19,226 nt of DNA from CAZOHN01 sp964579325 (GTDB lineage Bacteria; Pseudomonadota; Alphaproteobacteria; Rhodobacterales; Rhodobacteraceae), in contig CAZOHN010000046.1 in assembly GCA_964579325.1 (NCBI GenBank), positions 1 to 19,226 on the forward strand. The letters are read 5' to 3'. Numbering within the stretch: position 1 is the first letter of the stretch; every line of letters starts with the position of its first letter. Below, in pieces: positions 7,082 to 14,884 of this stretch. Made by a program: the position numbers and the translations under genes. The notes beneath the pieces are model-generated. The model did not search any database. It was not told the origin of the DNA and was given only the letters and a program-made list of their open reading frames with translations.

Positions 7082-7875
7082 GCGACCGGGTCGATCAGGG
7101 TGCGGCCGCCATCCACCGTCAGGATCTGCCCGGTAACGAAGCCCGCCCCGTCCGAGGCAAGGAACTGTACCGCGTCGGCCAGTTCCCCCGGTGCGGCGAT
7201 CCGCGCCATCGGCGTATGGTCGGTGATGTCCTCGCGGATATCGGCGTGGTCCTTCAGCGCCGTACGCAGGCTTGCGCTCATCACCGATCCGAACGCGACG
7301 GCGTTGACGCGGATTCGGTTCGGCGCAAGCGCGACTGCCATCGAGCGGGTCATCTGGTCGAGCGCGGCCGCCGCGATCGAGTAGCCCAGCAGCGCCGGGT
7401 GCGTGCGCCGTGCCGCGATCGAGGAGATGTTGACGATCGAGCCGACGCAGCCCTCCGCCTGGCCGCTGTCCTCGGCCTGGCGGATCATGCGTCTGGCCAC
7501 CGACTGGCTGAGCCGCAGCGCCGACATCAGGTTGAGCCGCAGCATCTCCTCGACCGCGTCGGAATCGGGGTTCAGCGGGTCCGAGGTCGCCACGCTGCGC
7601 GAGGCGTTGACCAGGATGTCGACGCGTTCGAACGCGTCGAGAGTGGCGGAGATCAGGTTCTGCTGGCTCAGACGCTCGCGCAGGTCGCAGGTGAAGTATC
7701 GGATCGGCCCTTCCGAGCGGGCAGCGTCGCCGACTTCGGCGGTCAGGCGCGCCTCGTCGAGGTCGGCGAACATGACGTTCGCGCCCTCGTCGACGAACCG
7801 GCGTGCGATGGCGAGGCCGATGCCATTGGCGGCTCCGGTGACGATGGCCGTCTTGCCGGCGATCGAGAAGGACAT
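7066..7875 (-). CDS. Short-chain dehydrogenase/reductase with altered active site
   Basis: A 269-residue classical-SDR-length protein with a Rossmann fold. The dinucleotide motif TGAANGIG is at 13-20, an acidic residue follows beta-2 (ADLD, 37-40, suggesting NAD(H)), CDL at 63-65, Asn115 in LRLNL, the catalytic Ser region NISSIA at 149-154 and Tyr165. Two positions are abnormal. The expected lysine of YxxxK is Ala169 (codon GCG at 7371-7369, TYR codon at 7383-7381), and the usual NNAG is NASR (90-93). The reading frame is intact and the C-terminal TGQILTVDGG block is normal, so this is not an obvious pseudogene; it may be catalytically weak or have a non-redox role. The substrate is unknown. 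It lies last in a minus-strand run after clpS and the methyltransferase gene, with GGGAG upstream of the ATG. Confidence 0.88.
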   Translation of the reverse strand: MSFSIAGKTAIVTGAANGIGLAIARRFVDEGANVMFADLDEARLTAEVGDAARSEGPIRYFTCDLRERLSQQNLISATLDAFERVDILVNASRSVATSDPLNPDSDAVEEMLRLNLMSALRLSQSVARRMIRQAEDSGQAEGCVGSIVNISSIAARRTHPALLGYSIAAAALDQMTRSMAVALAPNRIRVNAVAFGSVMSASLRTALKDHADIREDITDHTPMARIAAPGELADAVQFLASDGAGFVTGQILTVDGGRTLIDPVAAPAH

Positions 7876-7904
7876 GGCGTGGGCTACTCCCTGGCTGCGA
7901 CCGC

Positions 7905-7920
7905 GCCGCCTTTAGGCGAC
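7905..7920 (-). terminator. Weak hairpin after the methyltransferase gene
   Basis: On the minus strand GTCGCC-TAAA-GGCGGC forms a 6-bp stem with one G-T pair, starting just after the methyltransferase stop and ending 29 bp before the SDR start codon. It could attenuate read-through into the SDR gene. Too weak to call firmly. Confidence 0.25.
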
Positions 7921-7921
7921 T

Positions 7922-9022
7922 TCAGCGGCGGGCGCGAGTGATGACCTTGGGTCGGCTTCCCGGGGATCGGCCCCCGGAGGGTCGGGTCCCGGGCTGGGTC
8001 GCGCGGATCGGTGCTGCGGCCCGGATCAGCTTGAAGGCCCCGGCGCTTGCCCCGGGTCCGGGGTCGAGGTCCTCGACTTCGCGGAAGTGCTCGGCGAGCG
8101 CGCGTTCGTAGGGCAGGTGCCGGTTGGCGACCATGTAGAGCGTGCCCGACGGCGTCAGCGCGCGGGCGGCGGCGGCGATGAAGGCGCGGCCGAGGCCCGG
8201 GTCGGCGGCGCGGCCATGGTGGAACGGCGGGTTCATCACGATGGCACCGAAGGGGGCACCCGGCACGTCGCGGGTGACGTCGGCCCAGTGGAAGCGCGCC
8301 CGCGGATCGGTAACGTTGGCACGGGCGGCCTCGAGCGCAGCGTGTTCGGCCTCGACAAGGTGCACCTCCTCGACCCCCTCGCGGGTCAGCACCTCGGCCG
8401 CGAGGTAGCCCCATCCGGCGCCGAGATCGGCGACGCGCCTGGGCAGTTTGGCCGGAAGGGCGGCGGCGAGGGCGGCGGAGCCAGGGTCGATCCCGTCGGC
8501 CGAGAAGGCGGCGGGATGAGTGACCCGTCCGTCGGCAAGCCGGCCCGGCACCAGTTCCCAGCCGGACAGCGCGGTGGGACCTGGGTTGGCGAAGACCGCG
8601 AGTTTGCCATGCGCCTTTGCGAGCGCCTCGCCCAGCGGCACCCGGGCGCGCAGATCCTTGAGCATGGCGTCGGCGCCGTCGGTCTTCTGCCCGTCCACCA
8701 CGATGGGTCCGCCGGGCACGACGGCGGCGCTGGCGGCAGCGATCAAGGCGCGGGCCTCCGTCTTGCTGCGGGGGAGGACGATCACGGCCGCGCCGGCCGG
8801 CGCCACCACCCCGTCCCCGGCGGGAACCGCGGCCGAAACGACATAGCCGCGTGCGGCGAGGGCATCGTGATCGGGGCGAAAGCCCTGCACCACGATCACA
8901 CGATCCGCCGGCAGGGCGGAGAGATCGGTATCGGCACGCGGGCGCAGCACGAGGATCGAACCTTCGTGCGGAACGACAAGGGCACCGGTTTCGAGCGCGA
9001 GCGTCAGTCGGGAAGCGGTCAT
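7922..9022 (-). CDS. Class I SAM-dependent methyltransferase, RsmC/RlmG-like
   Basis: A 366-residue protein with the two-domain layout of RsmC (16S rRNA m2G1207 methyltransferase): an N-terminal degenerate methyltransferase-like half (1-165) and a catalytic C-terminal half. The SAM-binding motif I is VADLGAGWGYL at 197-207, an acidic residue ends beta-2 (LVEAE, 222-226), and the catalytic NPPFHHG is at 264-270, the NPP[YF] motif of base-amino methyltransferases. The substrate is most likely guanine N2 of ribosomal RNA; RlmG or another rRNA target cannot be excluded. The start ATG at 9022 lies 20 bp after the clpS stop with no clear Shine-Dalgarno. After FKLIRAA (about 336) there is a basic Pro/Gly/Arg/Ser-rich tail of about 30 residues, without which the length would match the family closely. 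Confidence 0.85.
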   Translation of the reverse strand: MTASRLTLALETGALVVPHEGSILVLRPRADTDLSALPADRVIVVQGFRPDHDALAARGYVVSAAVPAGDGVVAPAGAAVIVLPRSKTEARALIAAASAAVVPGGPIVVDGQKTDGADAMLKDLRARVPLGEALAKAHGKLAVFANPGPTALSGWELVPGRLADGRVTHPAAFSADGIDPGSAALAAALPAKLPRRVADLGAGWGYLAAEVLTREGVEEVHLVEAEHAALEAARANVTDPRARFHWADVTRDVPGAPFGAIVMNPPFHHGRAADPGLGRAFIAAAARALTPSGTLYMVANRHLPYERALAEHFREVEDLDPGPGASAGAFKLIRAAAPIRATQPGTRPSGGRSPGSRPKVITRARR

Positions 9023-9042
9023 GGGCGGCGCGCGGGAGGCGC

Positions 9043-9363
9043 CTATTCCTTTTCCATGGTGCATTGCAGCGGGTGCTGGTGCCGCCGCGCGAAATCCATC
9101 ACCTGGGCGACCTTCGTCTCGGCCACCTCGAAGGAAAACACACCGACCACGGCCACGCCCTTCTTGTGGACCGTGAGCATCACCTCGAACGCCTGCGCAT
9201 GGCTCAGCCCGAAGAATCGCTCGAGCACATGCACGACGAATTCCATCGGCGTATAGTCGTCGTTCAGCAGCATCACCTTGTAGAGCGGTGGTCGCTGGGT
9301 CTTGGGCTTGGTCTTGGTGACAACGCCGGTCTCGCCCTCGGGGCCACCCTTGCGCTCGGACAT
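9043..9363 (-). CDS. clpS: ATP-dependent Clp protease adaptor ClpS
   Basis: ClpS binds the N-terminal domain of ClpA and delivers N-end-rule substrates to ClpAP. The product (106 residues from the ATG) has a disordered charged N-terminus and then the full ClpS core: RPPLYKVMLLNDDYTPMEF with the Asn-Asp-Asp of the N-degron pocket, VVHVLERFF, the MLTVHKKG block with its conserved histidine, VGVFSFEVAETK, and the tail ARRHQHPLQCTMEKE, which is strongly conserved in alphaproteobacteria. A GTG at 9384 in the same frame would add MTTFPTI; neither start has a good Shine-Dalgarno, so the N-terminus is uncertain. It is followed at 20 bp by the methyltransferase gene and is divergent from the HAD phosphatase gene. 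Confidence 0.93.
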   Translation of the reverse strand: MSERKGGPEGETGVVTKTKPKTQRPPLYKVMLLNDDYTPMEFVVHVLERFFGLSHAQAFEVMLTVHKKGVAVVGVFSFEVAETKVAQVMDFARRHQHPLQCTMEKE

Positions 9364-9473
9364 GATCGTGGGAAAGGTCGTCACGGCGCTGCGCGCTCCG
9401 GCGTCTGTCTGTGGCTGGATCGTCAGCGGCAGTATATATGTCGTCGTCGCCGTCTGAAAAGGGGAGAGGTGGG

Positions 9474-10178
9474 ATGCGGCGGCTGACCGCCATAGGTTTC
9501 GATGCCGATGACACGCTCTGGCACAACGAGACGTTCTTTCGGCTCACAGAAGAGCGGTTCAAGGACCTGCTCGGTGACTATGCCGCACCCGACCACCTGG
9601 CCGAGCGGTTGCTCGAGGCCGAACGGCGCAACCTCGGCCACTACGGATTCGGCATCAAGGGATTCGTCCTGTCGATGATCGAGACCGCGATCGAGGTGAC
9701 CGAGGAGCGGGTCCCGGCGCGCGTGATCGGCGAGATCGTCGCGGCGGGGCGCGAGATGCTGCGGCATCCGATCGACCTGTTGCCCAGGGCGCGGGAGGCC
9801 GTGGAGGCGGCGGCGGCCGACCACCGGGTGGTGCTGGTCACGAAGGGCGATCTGCTGGATCAGGAGCGCAAGCTTGCGCAATCGGGGCTGGGAGACCTGT
9901 TCCACGGCGTCGAGATCGTGAGCGAAAAGACCCCGGCCGTCTATGCGACCGTCTTCGCGCGACACGGGACCGGCGTCGGGAGTGCGATGATGGTCGGCAA
10001 CTCGATGAAGTCGGATGTCCTGCCCGCGATCGAGGCCGGGGGCTGGGGCACCTATGTGCCGCATGGCCTGACATGGGCTCTGGAACGCGCGGATGCGCCG
10101 GAGGGCCATGCCCGGTACCGCGAAGTGGCCGATCTGGGCGCACTGCCAGAGATCATCGCGGCCATCGAGGAGGGATGA
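9474..10178 (+). CDS. HAD-superfamily hydrolase (putative phosphatase)
   Basis: A 234-residue soluble haloacid-dehalogenase-fold enzyme. Motif I is FDADDTLW with the nucleophile Asp10 and the acid/base Asp12, a helical cap follows at about 18-95, motif II is VLVTKGD (Thr123), motif III is Lys152 in SEKTP, and motif IV is GNSMKSD (175-181), the GNSxxSD form typical of the YjjG/YfnB-like phosphatase subgroup. The phosphate ester substrate cannot be read from sequence; nucleotide or sugar phosphates are common for this type. The ATG at 9474 follows GGGGAGAGG, an excellent ribosome binding site, which decides the start against longer in-frame alternatives. It is divergent from clpS across a short AT-rich spacer with TATATAT near 9433. 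Confidence 0.9.
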   Translation: MRRLTAIGFDADDTLWHNETFFRLTEERFKDLLGDYAAPDHLAERLLEAERRNLGHYGFGIKGFVLSMIETAIEVTEERVPARVIGEIVAAGREMLRHPIDLLPRAREAVEAAAADHRVVLVTKGDLLDQERKLAQSGLGDLFHGVEIVSEKTPAVYATVFARHGTGVGSAMMVGNSMKSDVLPAIEAGGWGTYVPHGLTWALERADAPEGHARYREVADLGALPEIIAAIEEG

Positions 10179-10223
10179 AAAGATATAGTGGGTGCGGAGG
10201 GGGCGACTACCAGATGTGGTATA

Positions 10224-10235
10224 TTCGTTAACGAA
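10224..10235. promoter_or_regulatory. Perfect 12-bp palindrome TTCGTTAACGAA
   Basis: It lies in the 138-bp gap between the HAD gene and the D,D-carboxypeptidase gene, 82 bp upstream of the latter's start. Perfect dyad symmetry in a locally AT-rich stretch suggests a dimeric regulator's operator. It is not an FNR box, and CtrA sites (TTAA-N7-TTAA) do not fit. Confidence 0.4.
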
Positions 10236-10263
10236 GTTCCGAAAACTTGTTGAAACTCAGGTG

Positions 10264-10292
10264 TTTTCCGACGCGGAGGGCTGTGCTAGGCT
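10264..10292 (+). promoter_or_regulatory. Candidate promoter of the carboxypeptidase gene
   Basis: TGCTAGGCT at 10285-10293 resembles an extended -10 (TG-N-TAGGCT hexamer at 10287-10292), with a poor -35 (TTTTCC at 10264-10269) 17 bp upstream. A TTGAAA at 10250-10255 is too far upstream for it. The transcript would have a short leader of about 20 nt before the ATG at 10317. Tentative. Confidence 0.3.
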
Positions 10293-10316
10293 TTCGACAA
10301 ATAAGCTGCACCCGTC

Positions 10317-12446
10317 ATGAAACGGGGTGGCACGAGGCAGAGCAAAGGCAACGTCGTGGGACAGCGGCAGTATGGGAGCGCCCTGCGCGCTCTGGCGATT
10401 TTGTGTATCATTCTATGCAGTTCGACGTTCGCGCCGTCCGTGGCGCGCGCGGCACCTTATGCGGCGCTGGTGATGGATGCCCGTTCGGGCGAGGTCTACC
10501 ACGAGCACAACGCCGATACCCGGCTGCATCCGGCCTCGCTCACCAAGATGATGACGCTCTATATCGCCTTCGAGGCGGTGCGGCTGGGTGAAATCAGCCT
10601 CGATTCGATGGTGCGGATCTCGGCGAACGCCGCGCGCGAGCCGCCGTCGAAGCTCGGCCTGCGCGAGGGACAGCGGGTGCAGTTGCGCTACCTGATCCGC
10701 GCGGCGGCTGTGAAATCGGCCAACGACGCCGCGACGGCGATCGGCGAGGCGATCGAGGGCAGCGAAGCGGCCTTTGCCCGCAGGATGACGCGGACAGCCC
10801 GCGCGATGGGCATGACCCGGACCACGTTCAAGAACGCCCACGGGCTGACCGAGGCGGGGCATCTGTCCACGGCGCGCGACATGGCGATTCTGGGGCGGCA
10901 GCTTTTCTACGATTTTCCGGAGTATTATCATATCTTCTCGCGCCGGTCGGCCGATGCGGGCGTGGCCGAGGTGGCGAACACCAACCGGCGCTTCCTCGAC
11001 GGCTATCCGGGCGCCGACGGCATCAAGACCGGCTATACCAATGCTGCGGGTTTCAACCTCGTGGCCTCGGCCGAGCGCGGGCAGGAGCGGATCATCGCGT
11101 CGGTCTTCGGCGGCACGAGCACGGTGCAGCGCAATGCGAAGATGACCGAACTGATGAACCTCGGGTTCCAGCGCGCCCCGGCACGGGTCGCGGTGAACCG
11201 CCCGTCGCGGCCCCGCTACGACCGGGTGCCGGAGGAAGGACCCGTCGAAGTTCTGGTGGCGGAGGCCGGCGCGCCTGCCCCGCGCGGTGCCGCCGGAAAG
11301 ACGATCCGCGTTTCGGGCCTGGTGACGCGGTCCCCGCGCCCCCTGCCGCGCGGCAGCAGCGAGGAGGCACCGCCGCCCGAACTGGTCGCGGCGATCGAGA
11401 GCGATGTCGCAGGCGCCATGGCCGCGCTGAACGAGGCCGACGCGATTGCCGAGGCGCTGGTGGCGGCGCTGGCGGAGGCGCCGGCAGATGAGGCCGTTGC
11501 CGCGACCACAACCGAGGATGCAACCGAGATCGCCCCGACAGAGGTCGCGACGCTAGCCGCGTCGATCCGGCCGCGGGCGCGTGTCATGCCGGCGGAACCG
11601 GCGGCCGAAACGCCTGCCGCCGAGGATGCGGGTGAGGAGGCGCCGCAACTGGCCGAGGCGGCGATCGAGGCCATTGAGGTCGTCGAGGTTGCCGAGGCGA
11701 CCGCGGAGGACGCCGAGGCCGTGCCGGAAGAGACCCTTCAGGTGGCGACAGCCGAGCCGATGGAGCGCGAGGCCCCGGCCGAGGCGGGTGCGGCCCTGGC
11801 GGCCGAGCTTGCCGACACGCTCCAGTTCGCCGAGGCCGATGCGCTGGCAGCGGCGACCAACGCCGCGATGGCCGAGGCCCTGGGCATTCTGCCGGAGGAC
11901 GACGCGGTAGCGGTGCCGCCGGCGGTCGCCTCGGTCGCGCTCGCGGCGGTCGCCCCGCCGCCACGGCCCGGACGGATCGTCGAGAGCTTCGGGGCGGAGG
12001 TGACGGTTGCGGCGGCTGGCGGGGAACCGGATGCCCTGCCCGCGACCGCCCCTGCGGAAGCGGGTGGCGTGGACGTGGCAAGCGTCGTGGACGATGCGGA
12101 GGCACTTGCAGTCTACGAGGTCGCCGTCCTTGCACCCGAGCCGGTCACCGACCCGGTGATCCGCCCGGAACCGGAAGTGTCGGAGATCGTCGAGCGGCTT
12201 TCAACGTCGAACAGCAGCCAGTTCGGAATCTCGCTCGGCAGCTTCCGGTCGCGCGATGCGGCGGAACGGGCGATGATCTCGGCGGCGATCGCGGAACCTT
12301 CGGGGCTGGTCGGATCGGTGCGGCGGGTCGCTCAGCGGGCCGGTGGCTTCGAGGCGACCTTCCTGGGGATGACCGAGGACCAGGCGTCCTACGTCTGCCG
12401 GAGGATCGGTGCGCGCGGCTCGACCTGCGAGACGGTGCATCGCTGA
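10317..12446 (+). CDS. D-alanyl-D-alanine carboxypeptidase with SPOR domain
   Basis: A 709-residue periplasmic penicillin-binding protein of the PBP5/6 (S11) family that trims the terminal D-Ala from peptidoglycan stem peptides. It has a basic n-region and a signal sequence (about 22-45, cleavage near ARA-AP), then all three active-site motifs: S74-L-T-K77, S134-A-N136 and K237-T-G239. From about 300 to 630 comes a low-complexity Ala/Glu/Pro/Val region with no recognisable fold. The last 75 residues (about 633-706, QFGISLGSFRSRDAAERA onwards) look like a SPOR domain, which binds denuded glycan strands at the septum. Carboxypeptidases with a C-terminal SPOR are known in alphaproteobacteria, but the linker here is long. 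A septal role is thus likely. It appears monocistronic and converges on ccoS. Confidence 0.93.
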   Translation: MKRGGTRQSKGNVVGQRQYGSALRALAILCIILCSSTFAPSVARAAPYAALVMDARSGEVYHEHNADTRLHPASLTKMMTLYIAFEAVRLGEISLDSMVRISANAAREPPSKLGLREGQRVQLRYLIRAAAVKSANDAATAIGEAIEGSEAAFARRMTRTARAMGMTRTTFKNAHGLTEAGHLSTARDMAILGRQLFYDFPEYYHIFSRRSADAGVAEVANTNRRFLDGYPGADGIKTGYTNAAGFNLVASAERGQERIIASVFGGTSTVQRNAKMTELMNLGFQRAPARVAVNRPSRPRYDRVPEEGPVEVLVAEAGAPAPRGAAGKTIRVSGLVTRSPRPLPRGSSEEAPPPELVAAIESDVAGAMAALNEADAIAEALVAALAEAPADEAVAATTTEDATEIAPTEVATLAASIRPRARVMPAEPAAETPAAEDAGEEAPQLAEAAIEAIEVVEVAEATAEDAEAVPEETLQVATAEPMEREAPAEAGAALAAELADTLQFAEADALAAATNAAMAEALGILPEDDAVAVPPAVASVALAAVAPPPRPGRIVESFGAEVTVAAAGGEPDALPATAPAEAGGVDVASVVDDAEALAVYEVAVLAPEPVTDPVIRPEPEVSEIVERLSTSNSSQFGISLGSFRSRDAAERAMISAAIAEPSGLVGSVRRVAQRAGGFEATFLGMTEDQASYVCRRIGARGSTCETVHR

Positions 12447-12461
12447 GGGCATCCCTGCCCT
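12446..12461 (+). terminator. Short hairpin after the carboxypeptidase gene
   Basis: AGGGCA (12446-12451), loop TCCC, TGCCCT (12456-12461): a perfect 6-bp stem beginning at the last base of the stop codon, in the 45-bp gap before the end of ccoS. No T-tract, so weak as a terminator. Confidence 0.35.
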
Positions 12462-12491
12462 GATCCGCTGCCACCCGCGACACGCTCCTGG

Positions 12492-12650
12492 TCAGGGCCT
12501 CGGTCTGTCGTCCCAATCCTTGTTCAGGATCCGGTGGCTGTCGCCTTCCGGGTCCTCGAACTGGCGCGACTTCATCGCCCAGACGAAGGCCAGAAGCCCG
12601 AGGCCGCCAAGGCCGAGAGAGACCGGAATGAGGTAGGCCAGCACGTCCAT
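12492..12650 (-). CDS. ccoS: cbb3 oxidase maturation protein CcoS
   Basis: A 52-residue single-pass membrane protein. One membrane helix fills residues 3-25 (VLAYLIPVSLGLGGLGLLAF and beyond), followed by a conserved cytoplasmic-type tail: WAMKSRQFEDPEGDSHRIL, matching the W.....QFDD..G.. pattern of CcoS/FixS. CcoS is needed for insertion of heme b and copper cofactors into the CcoN subunit. The ATG at 12650 lies 4 bp after the ccoI stop and is preceded by AGGCGGTGA, so translation is coupled to ccoI. It is the last gene of ccoGHIS. It is easily missed because it is so short; the stop is at 12494-12492. Confidence 0.92.
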   Translation of the reverse strand: MDVLAYLIPVSLGLGGLGLLAFVWAMKSRQFEDPEGDSHRILNKDWDDRPRP

Positions 12651-12654
12651 CAAG

Positions 12655-14880
12655 TCACCGCCTGAGCCTGAGTGCGTTGAGCGTCACAGTAATCGACGAG
12701 ACCGACATCGCCAAGGCCGCGGCGAGCGGCGTGGCGAAGCCGGCGATGGCGATGGGAACGGCAGCAACGTTGTAGAGGCTCGAGATGACGATGTTGCCGC
12801 GCATCAGGCCGACCGACCGACGCGCGGTCGCGATGGCTTCGGCCACCGGCGCGAGGCTCTGGCCCATCAGCACCACGTCGGAGGCGGTGCGCGCGGCGTC
12901 GAGCGCAGACGCGGGCGAGATCGAGACATGGGCGGCGGCGAGGGCGGCGGTGTCGTTCAGGCCATCGCCGACCATCAGCACCTTGCGACCCTCGGCCTTG
13001 AGGCGTTCGACCAAGGCGACCTTGCCTTCCGGAAGCGCATTCGCCTCCCAGTTGGCGATCCCGAGGCGCAGCGCCAGTGCGGAGACAGGGCCGGTGGAAT
13101 CGCCCGAGATCAGGCGAACCAGAAGGCCCTTTGCGCGCAGGGCGGAGAGCATTTCCTCGACGTCCGGGCGCAGGCGATCGGCGAAGGTGAATTCCACGGG
13201 CGCGGCGTCGCCCGCCTTGAGCCAGGCCGCTGTCGACTGGCCGGCGGTGGCGCCAACCCATTCGGCGCGGCCAAAGCGCAGGGTCTGACCGCCGATCCGC
13301 CCCTCGACGCCATAGCCAGGCACCTCGCGGAGGTCATCGACCCGCGCGGGCGCGATTCCGGCGGCCTTCGCCGCTTCGGTCAGAGCCTGCGCAAGCGGGT
13401 GGGCGGAGCCCTGGGCGAGTGCGGCGGCGAGCGCGATCTCGCGGGCGCTGCGACGGTCGAGGTTGGTGGCCTCGGGGCGACCGAGAGTCAGGGTGCCGGT
13501 CTTGTCAAAGACGACGGTATCGACCTCGGCCAGACGTTCGAGCGCAGTACCGTCCTTGATCAGGAGCCCCCGCCGGAAGAGGCGCCCCGAGGCAGCCGTC
13601 ATCACGGCGGGCACGGCAAGGCCGAGCGCACAGGGGCAGGTGATGATGAGGACGGCGGCGGCGATGTTGAGCGACAGGCGCAGATCCTGCGTGGACCAGA
13701 ACCAGCCTACGAAGGAGAGGAACGCCACGGAATGAACGAAGGGCGTATAAAAGCGCACCGCGCGGTCCGAGATGGAACGGAACCGTCCGCGCCCGGCCTC
13801 GGCCACGGCCACGAGGTCGGCCATGCGGTGGAGGGCGGAATCGCGGCCCGCGGCGGTGACGCGGACGAGGAGCGGGCCGGTGAGGTTGACCTCGCCCGCG
13901 GCGATGCGCGCGCCGGGGCCGGCGAAGGCGGGCATCGATTCGCCGGTGAGGAGCGAGCGGTCGATCTCGCTGGTCCCGTCCTCGACGGTGCCGTCGGCGG
14001 GCACGCGGGCGCCGGGAAGGACCCGGATCAGGTCGCCCACGGCAAGCTCGGCCACCGGGACGATACGCTCTTCGGTCCCCTCGACGCGCAGGGCGCGCGG
14101 GACCTCGAGCGCGGCAAGCTCCTGCGCGGCCGACCGCGCGGCGGCGCGGGTGCGGTGGTCGAGATAGCGGCCGACCAGCAGGAAGAAGGTCAGCATCACG
14201 GTGGCGTCGAAGTAGGCGTGGTGGCCCGAGTTCATCGTCTCGTAGACCGAGACGGTCGAGGCGAGGACGAGCGCGATGGAAATCGGCACGTCCATGTTCG
14301 CGCGGAAGTGGCGCAGCACGCCCCAGGCCGAGCGGAAAAAGGGCTGGCCGGAGAACACCACGGTCGGCAGCGCGATCGCGGCGGAAATCCAGTGGAAGAG
14401 GTCGCGCGTGGCATCTTCCGCGCCCGACCAGACGGCGACCGACAGGAGCATGACGTTCATCATGGCGAAGAACGCAACGGCGAGGCGCATGAGCAGATCG
14501 CGGCCGACGCGGTCGGTGTCGATCGCCGAAATCATGCCGGCGTCGAGCTCGTGCGCCTCGTAGCCGAGGCGGGCGACTTCGGGGATCAGGTGGGCCGCGG
14601 TCAGGCCCTCGTCGGCGTCGATGCTGATGCGCCTGAGGGTGAGGTTGACCCGCGCCGACCGGACGCCGGGCACCCGTTCGAGGCCGTGTTCGAGCGTCGA
14701 GATGCAGGCGGCGCAGTGCGCGGCGGGGACAGACAGAAGTAGCCGCGCGCCTTCGCGTTCGCGGGCAGCGGCTGCGATGGCTTCGGCGGCAGGCGCGGCG
14801 ATGCAGGCCGGACAGGCGCTGGCCGAGGGCACGACCGACGCCGCCTCGATGCCGGTAGCGGGACGCAGCGCCGCTGTCAT
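12655..14880 (-). CDS. ccoI: Copper-translocating P1B-type ATPase CcoI (FixI)
   Basis: A 741-residue membrane copper ATPase dedicated to cbb3 oxidase: it moves Cu(I) out of the cytoplasm for building the CcoN heme-copper centre. N-terminal metal sites are visible as CPAC at 23-26, the extra motif usual for CcoI/FixI, and CAAC at 56-59 inside a heavy-metal-associated domain (about 46-110). The core follows: TGES actuator loop at 312-315, the CPC ion-binding motif of the membrane (415-417), phosphorylation motif DKTGT at 459-463, the P1B-specific His-Pro at 494-495 and the hinge GDGLND at 638-643. Eight membrane segments are expected; two hydrophobic N-terminal ones appear around 130-175. The start is 4 bp after ccoH, without an obvious ribosome binding site, suggesting coupling. 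Confidence 0.96.
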   Translation of the reverse strand: MTAALRPATGIEAASVVPSASACPACIAAPAAEAIAAAAREREGARLLLSVPAAHCAACISTLEHGLERVPGVRSARVNLTLRRISIDADEGLTAAHLIPEVARLGYEAHELDAGMISAIDTDRVGRDLLMRLAVAFFAMMNVMLLSVAVWSGAEDATRDLFHWISAAIALPTVVFSGQPFFRSAWGVLRHFRANMDVPISIALVLASTVSVYETMNSGHHAYFDATVMLTFFLLVGRYLDHRTRAAARSAAQELAALEVPRALRVEGTEERIVPVAELAVGDLIRVLPGARVPADGTVEDGTSEIDRSLLTGESMPAFAGPGARIAAGEVNLTGPLLVRVTAAGRDSALHRMADLVAVAEAGRGRFRSISDRAVRFYTPFVHSVAFLSFVGWFWSTQDLRLSLNIAAAVLIITCPCALGLAVPAVMTAASGRLFRRGLLIKDGTALERLAEVDTVVFDKTGTLTLGRPEATNLDRRSAREIALAAALAQGSAHPLAQALTEAAKAAGIAPARVDDLREVPGYGVEGRIGGQTLRFGRAEWVGATAGQSTAAWLKAGDAAPVEFTFADRLRPDVEEMLSALRAKGLLVRLISGDSTGPVSALALRLGIANWEANALPEGKVALVERLKAEGRKVLMVGDGLNDTAALAAAHVSISPASALDAARTASDVVLMGQSLAPVAEAIATARRSVGLMRGNIVISSLYNVAAVPIAIAGFATPLAAALAMSVSSITVTLNALRLRR

Positions 14881-14884
14881 GGCG

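Noticed and set aside
6646..7941. A 431-codon plus-strand frame crossing the lipoprotein gene, the hairpins and the SDR gene
   Set aside because: It overlaps a better-supported same-strand lipoprotein gene in another frame and the antisense of the SDR gene; sequence is low-complexity.
10179..10316. CtrA or FNR sites in the carboxypeptidase upstream region
   Set aside because: No TTAA-N7-TTAA and no TTGAT/C-N4-G/ATCAA pair was found there; only the 12-bp palindrome stands out.
12928..14742. A 604-codon open frame antisense to ccoI
   Set aside because: Composition is Gly/Glu/His/Arg-rich with no motif; it lies entirely within ccoI, whose catalytic motifs are all intact.
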